Assembly: GCA_031269135.1 (NCBI GenBank)
Contig: JAISZP010000221.1
Coordinates: forward strand, 1-7,364
Reading direction: 5' to 3'
DNA: 7,364 nt
From: Deltaproteobacteria bacterium
GTDB lineage: Bacteria > Desulfobacterota > Desulfarculia > Adiutricales > Adiutricaceae
This document shows, piece by piece, positions 6,376-7,364 of this stretch (positions are counted from its first letter, which is position 1; each line of letters starts with the position of its first letter). The notes below the pieces were generated by a model. The model saw only the letters and a program-made list of their open reading frames with translations. It ran no database searches and had not been told where the DNA came from. The position numbers and the translations under genes were made by a program.

Positions 6376-6825
6376 TTATTGTTTCTCGTCCAGCGTGGCG
6401 TCCAGCGTGGCGTGTAGCCGCGCATGTTCCGCGTCTAGTTTCGCATTCTCCGCGTTTAGTTTCGCATTCTCCGCATCTAGTTTCGCGCGCTCCTCAAAGA
6501 GTTTCGCATGTTCCGCGTCTAGTTTCGCACGCGCCGCATTTAGTTTCGCATTCTCCGAGTCAAGTTTCGCGCGTTCCGCGAAGAGTTTCGCGCGCTCCGC
6601 GAATATTTTCGTAAGCCCCTCGAATATTTTCGTAAGTTTCGCGTCTTTTTCGGCAAGCTCTGCTCTTAGTTTAGCAAGCTTGTCTTGTATTTTCTCCCGT
6701 TCCTGGCCCATGGCGTCAGCCAGCGCCGACGCTTCAATGCTCAGAGCGTCGTCGAGCATACTCTCCGAAGCCTGAGGACTTTCCTTATCCGTAACTGCGA
6801 GATTCGCGCTGCTAGCCTCTTGCAT
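6376..6825 (-). CDS. Coiled-coil protein, RpnS-like C-terminal fragment (copy 2)
   Basis: This 149-residue paralogue of copy 1 starts with the same eight residues, MQEASSAN. The N-terminal 45 residues are similar but have lost the ERMR motif (here ESML). Residues 41-146 form a long coiled coil of AERAKLF/AENAKLN heptads, with Asn or Arg often at a and Leu at d. At the DNA level ten units start exactly 21 bp apart (6439, 6460 and on to 6628). The number and order of heptads differ from copy 1, showing gain and loss of units. The C-terminus holds a 12-bp duplication (6387-6410) that repeats the residues ATLD and ends in DEKQ. The same strong ribosome-binding site precedes it at 8 bases, and a stop lies 11 codons upstream in frame. 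The copies are 596 bp apart. Function is unproven; the RpnS analogy applies as for copy 1. Confidence 0.6.
   Translation of the reverse strand: MQEASSANLAVTDKESPQASESMLDDALSIEASALADAMGQEREKIQDKLAKLRAELAEKDAKLTKIFEGLTKIFAERAKLFAERAKLDSENAKLNAARAKLDAEHAKLFEERAKLDAENAKLNAENAKLDAEHARLHATLDATLDEKQ
6418..6648 (-). repeat. 21-bp coding minisatellite in copy 2 (heptad repeat)
   Basis: Ten units start exactly every 21 bases from 6439 to 6628, with an eleventh, more diverged unit at 6418. The + strand consensus is roughly TTTCGCRYKCTCCGCGTCTAG. The array is longer and more regular than in copy 1. Confidence 0.88.
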
Positions 6826-6972
6826 AACCGGCGCCTCCCTTTCCTTGATGAGACGTTATTGTTCTTGAGTGTTCGCGTCGAACAATTTAAGCCATAACTA
6901 CAGCGGGTTTTCTTCGGCGATTTTATCGGACAGTTTCGGCGATTCGTAGTGCCGCAAAGATATTTGGTTCTT
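6826..6972 (-). pseudogene. Rpn-like C-terminal domain remnant upstream of copy 2, with two in-frame stops
   Basis: In frame with the ATG at 6825, the - strand reads KNQISLRHYESPKLSDK, IAEENPL, stop (TAG, 6898-6900), LWLKLFDANTQEQ, stop (TAA, 6856-6858), RLIKEREAPV. Both stops sit at exactly the same places as in the segment before copy 1 (25 and 11 codons ahead of the ATG). They therefore most likely predate the duplication. The frame also continues unbroken from the stop of the upstream fragment (6973-6975). Family wording as for copy 1. Confidence 0.65.
6834..6842 (-). promoter_or_regulatory. Strong internal ribosome-binding site for coiled-coil copy 2
   Basis: AAAGGGAGG on the - strand, eight bases before ATG at 6825. 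It is identical in sequence and spacing to the site before copy 1, within the reading KEREAPV-MQEA. Confidence 0.75.
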
Positions 6973-7298
6973 TTATTTTTTTCCGTCCAGCATGGCGCGT
7001 AGCCGCTCAATTTCCGCTTTAATGTCGTCAAACGCCGCTTTAATTTCGGCAAATGCCGCGTACTTGTCGCGGCTCGCCTTCGGCCATTCACCCTCATATT
7101 AAGATCCAGGCGGCGGAATTTGCCGCCTATTCGTTCCGTAGTCATCTCCGAGTTCAATATCTAGAACTTTTTGATGTTCTGATATTTTATGCCGATCAAT
7201 GTTGCGACGAGCTGTTTCTGTAAATTAGGGAATTTAACAAAAACCATCTTGAAAAGAAGGTCTTCTTAAACATATATTTGAGTGCAGTCACAGCTCAT
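6973..7298 (-). pseudogene. N-terminal remnant of an Rpn-like PD-(D/E)XK (PDDEXK_2) nuclease/transposase joined to a coiled-coil tail
   Basis: From ATG at 7298 the - strand reads a short leader, a TAA (7266-7268), EDLLFKMVFVKFPN, LQKQLVATLIGIKYQNIKKF, a TAG (7161-7163), then ILNSEM, TTERIGGKF and RRLDLNMRVNG. The pattern 'DLLFKMxFVKxPxLxKxLVAxLLGI ... ILNxEM ... GxKFxRLDLNM' is, to my knowledge, the N-terminus of PDDEXK_2-type transposase/Rpn nucleases; the Asp of RRLD would be an active-site acid. The catalytic remainder is missing. After a frame change near 7091-7097 the sequence reads EGEWPKASRDKYAAFAEIK and a coiled-coil end resembling that of copy 1 (AEIERLRAMLDGKK, stop at 6973-6975). 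So an internal deletion seems to have joined the start and the tail, and a frameshift and two stops followed. It cannot make a nuclease. Confidence 0.65.
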
Positions 7299-7314
7299 TG
7301 CTTCATTTATGGCA

Positions 7315-7343
7315 ATTATACCTTGTCGGCGGCGATTTGGCAA
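7315..7343 (-). promoter_or_regulatory. Near-consensus sigma70 promoter driving the Rpn-like locus
   Basis: On the - strand TTGCCA (-35, 7343-7338) is followed after exactly 17 bases by TATAAT (-10, 7320-7315). Transcription would begin near 7308, shortly before the first ATG of the nuclease remnant at 7298, and run leftward through all three fragments. The -10 is perfect and the -35 has four of six consensus bases, including the TTG. Confidence 0.75.
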
Positions 7344-7364
7344 GAGGGTTGGAAAAATTTAAAT

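Noticed and set aside
5885..6648. CRISPR array
   Set aside because: The 21-bp units are directly adjacent with no unique spacers, diverge gradually and encode heptads; no cas genes are present.
6252..6775. Open + strand frames of 120 and 126 codons opposite the coiled-coil genes
   Set aside because: They are reverse readings of the 21-bp repeat and give low-complexity Ser/Ala/Phe or His/Val/Ser strings. They have no ribosome-binding site, and the - strand reading has family similarity and a heptad pattern.
6870..6884. Dyad TGTTCG-N3-CGAACA as a LexA-like operator
   Set aside because: It falls within the LFDANT codons, the equivalent in copy 1 has a mismatch, and the half-site order does not match LexA boxes I know. 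Probably incidental.
6260..6900. Alternative genetic code reading TAA and TAG as glutamine
   Set aside because: lolD uses TGA, bamA TAG and tolB TAA as ordinary ends, and a TAG at 7161-7163 would fit Glu better than Gln. Pseudogene decay explains all of it.
6741..7157. A 138-codon - strand frame from TTG 7157
   Set aside because: It starts in the real nuclease frame but then runs out of frame through the tail and through copy 2. The later part is basic, low-complexity sequence with no family likeness.
7254..7267. AAGAAG-GT-CTTCTT dyad as an operator
   Set aside because: Only six base pairs, inside the nuclease remnant's EDLLF codons; expected by chance.

Overview
The window suggests a Gram-negative (diderm) bacterium. 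It carries, on the + strand, the end of a lolD-like ABC ATPase, a complete bamA and a complete tolB, which serve lipoprotein export, outer-membrane protein assembly and the Tol-Pal envelope system. BamA has an extra domain in front of its five POTRA domains. That feature, together with lolD next to bamA, reminds me of Desulfovibrio-like Desulfobacterota, but this placement comes from memory of family traits and is not proven by the sequence. The first ten bases match the 3' end of the common Illumina adapter, so the left edge is probably a contig end.

Layout: 3-437 lolD (5' truncated); 438-873 an AT-rich spacer full of degenerate ~16-bp repeats; 874-3540 bamA; 3541-3705 an AT-rich spacer with ~17-18-bp repeats; 3706-5055 tolB, closed by a clear intrinsic terminator (5073-5109); 5110-5803 a mostly GC-rich stretch with a 16-bp repeat, two inverted repeats and no intact gene; 5804-7298 (- strand) a broken, partly tandem-duplicated locus; 7315-7343 a near-consensus sigma70 promoter pointing into that locus.

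The most interesting part is 5804-7298. Read on the - strand in one frame, it shows an N-terminal fragment of a PD-(D/E)XK nuclease-family transposase (Rpn-like, PDDEXK_2 type). A C-terminal segment of the same type follows and is present twice, about 596 bp apart. The nuclease part is wrecked by stops, a frameshift and a large deletion. Each C-terminal segment nevertheless keeps an open reading frame (141 and 149 codons) that starts at an internal ATG behind a strong Shine-Dalgarno sequence and encodes a heptad-repeat coiled coil. This resembles the 'gene within a gene' arrangement described for E. coli Rpn proteins, where a separately translated C-terminal fragment with variable repeats (RpnS) inhibits the full-length nuclease (RpnL). 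Here the antitoxin-like part appears to outlive, and to have been duplicated after, the loss of the toxin part.

Short-period repeats recur throughout the window (16 bp before bamA, 17-18 bp before tolB, 16 bp after tolB, 21 bp inside the coiled-coil genes, a 12-bp duplication near one gene end). This suggests a replication-slippage-prone genome with loose constraint between genes.
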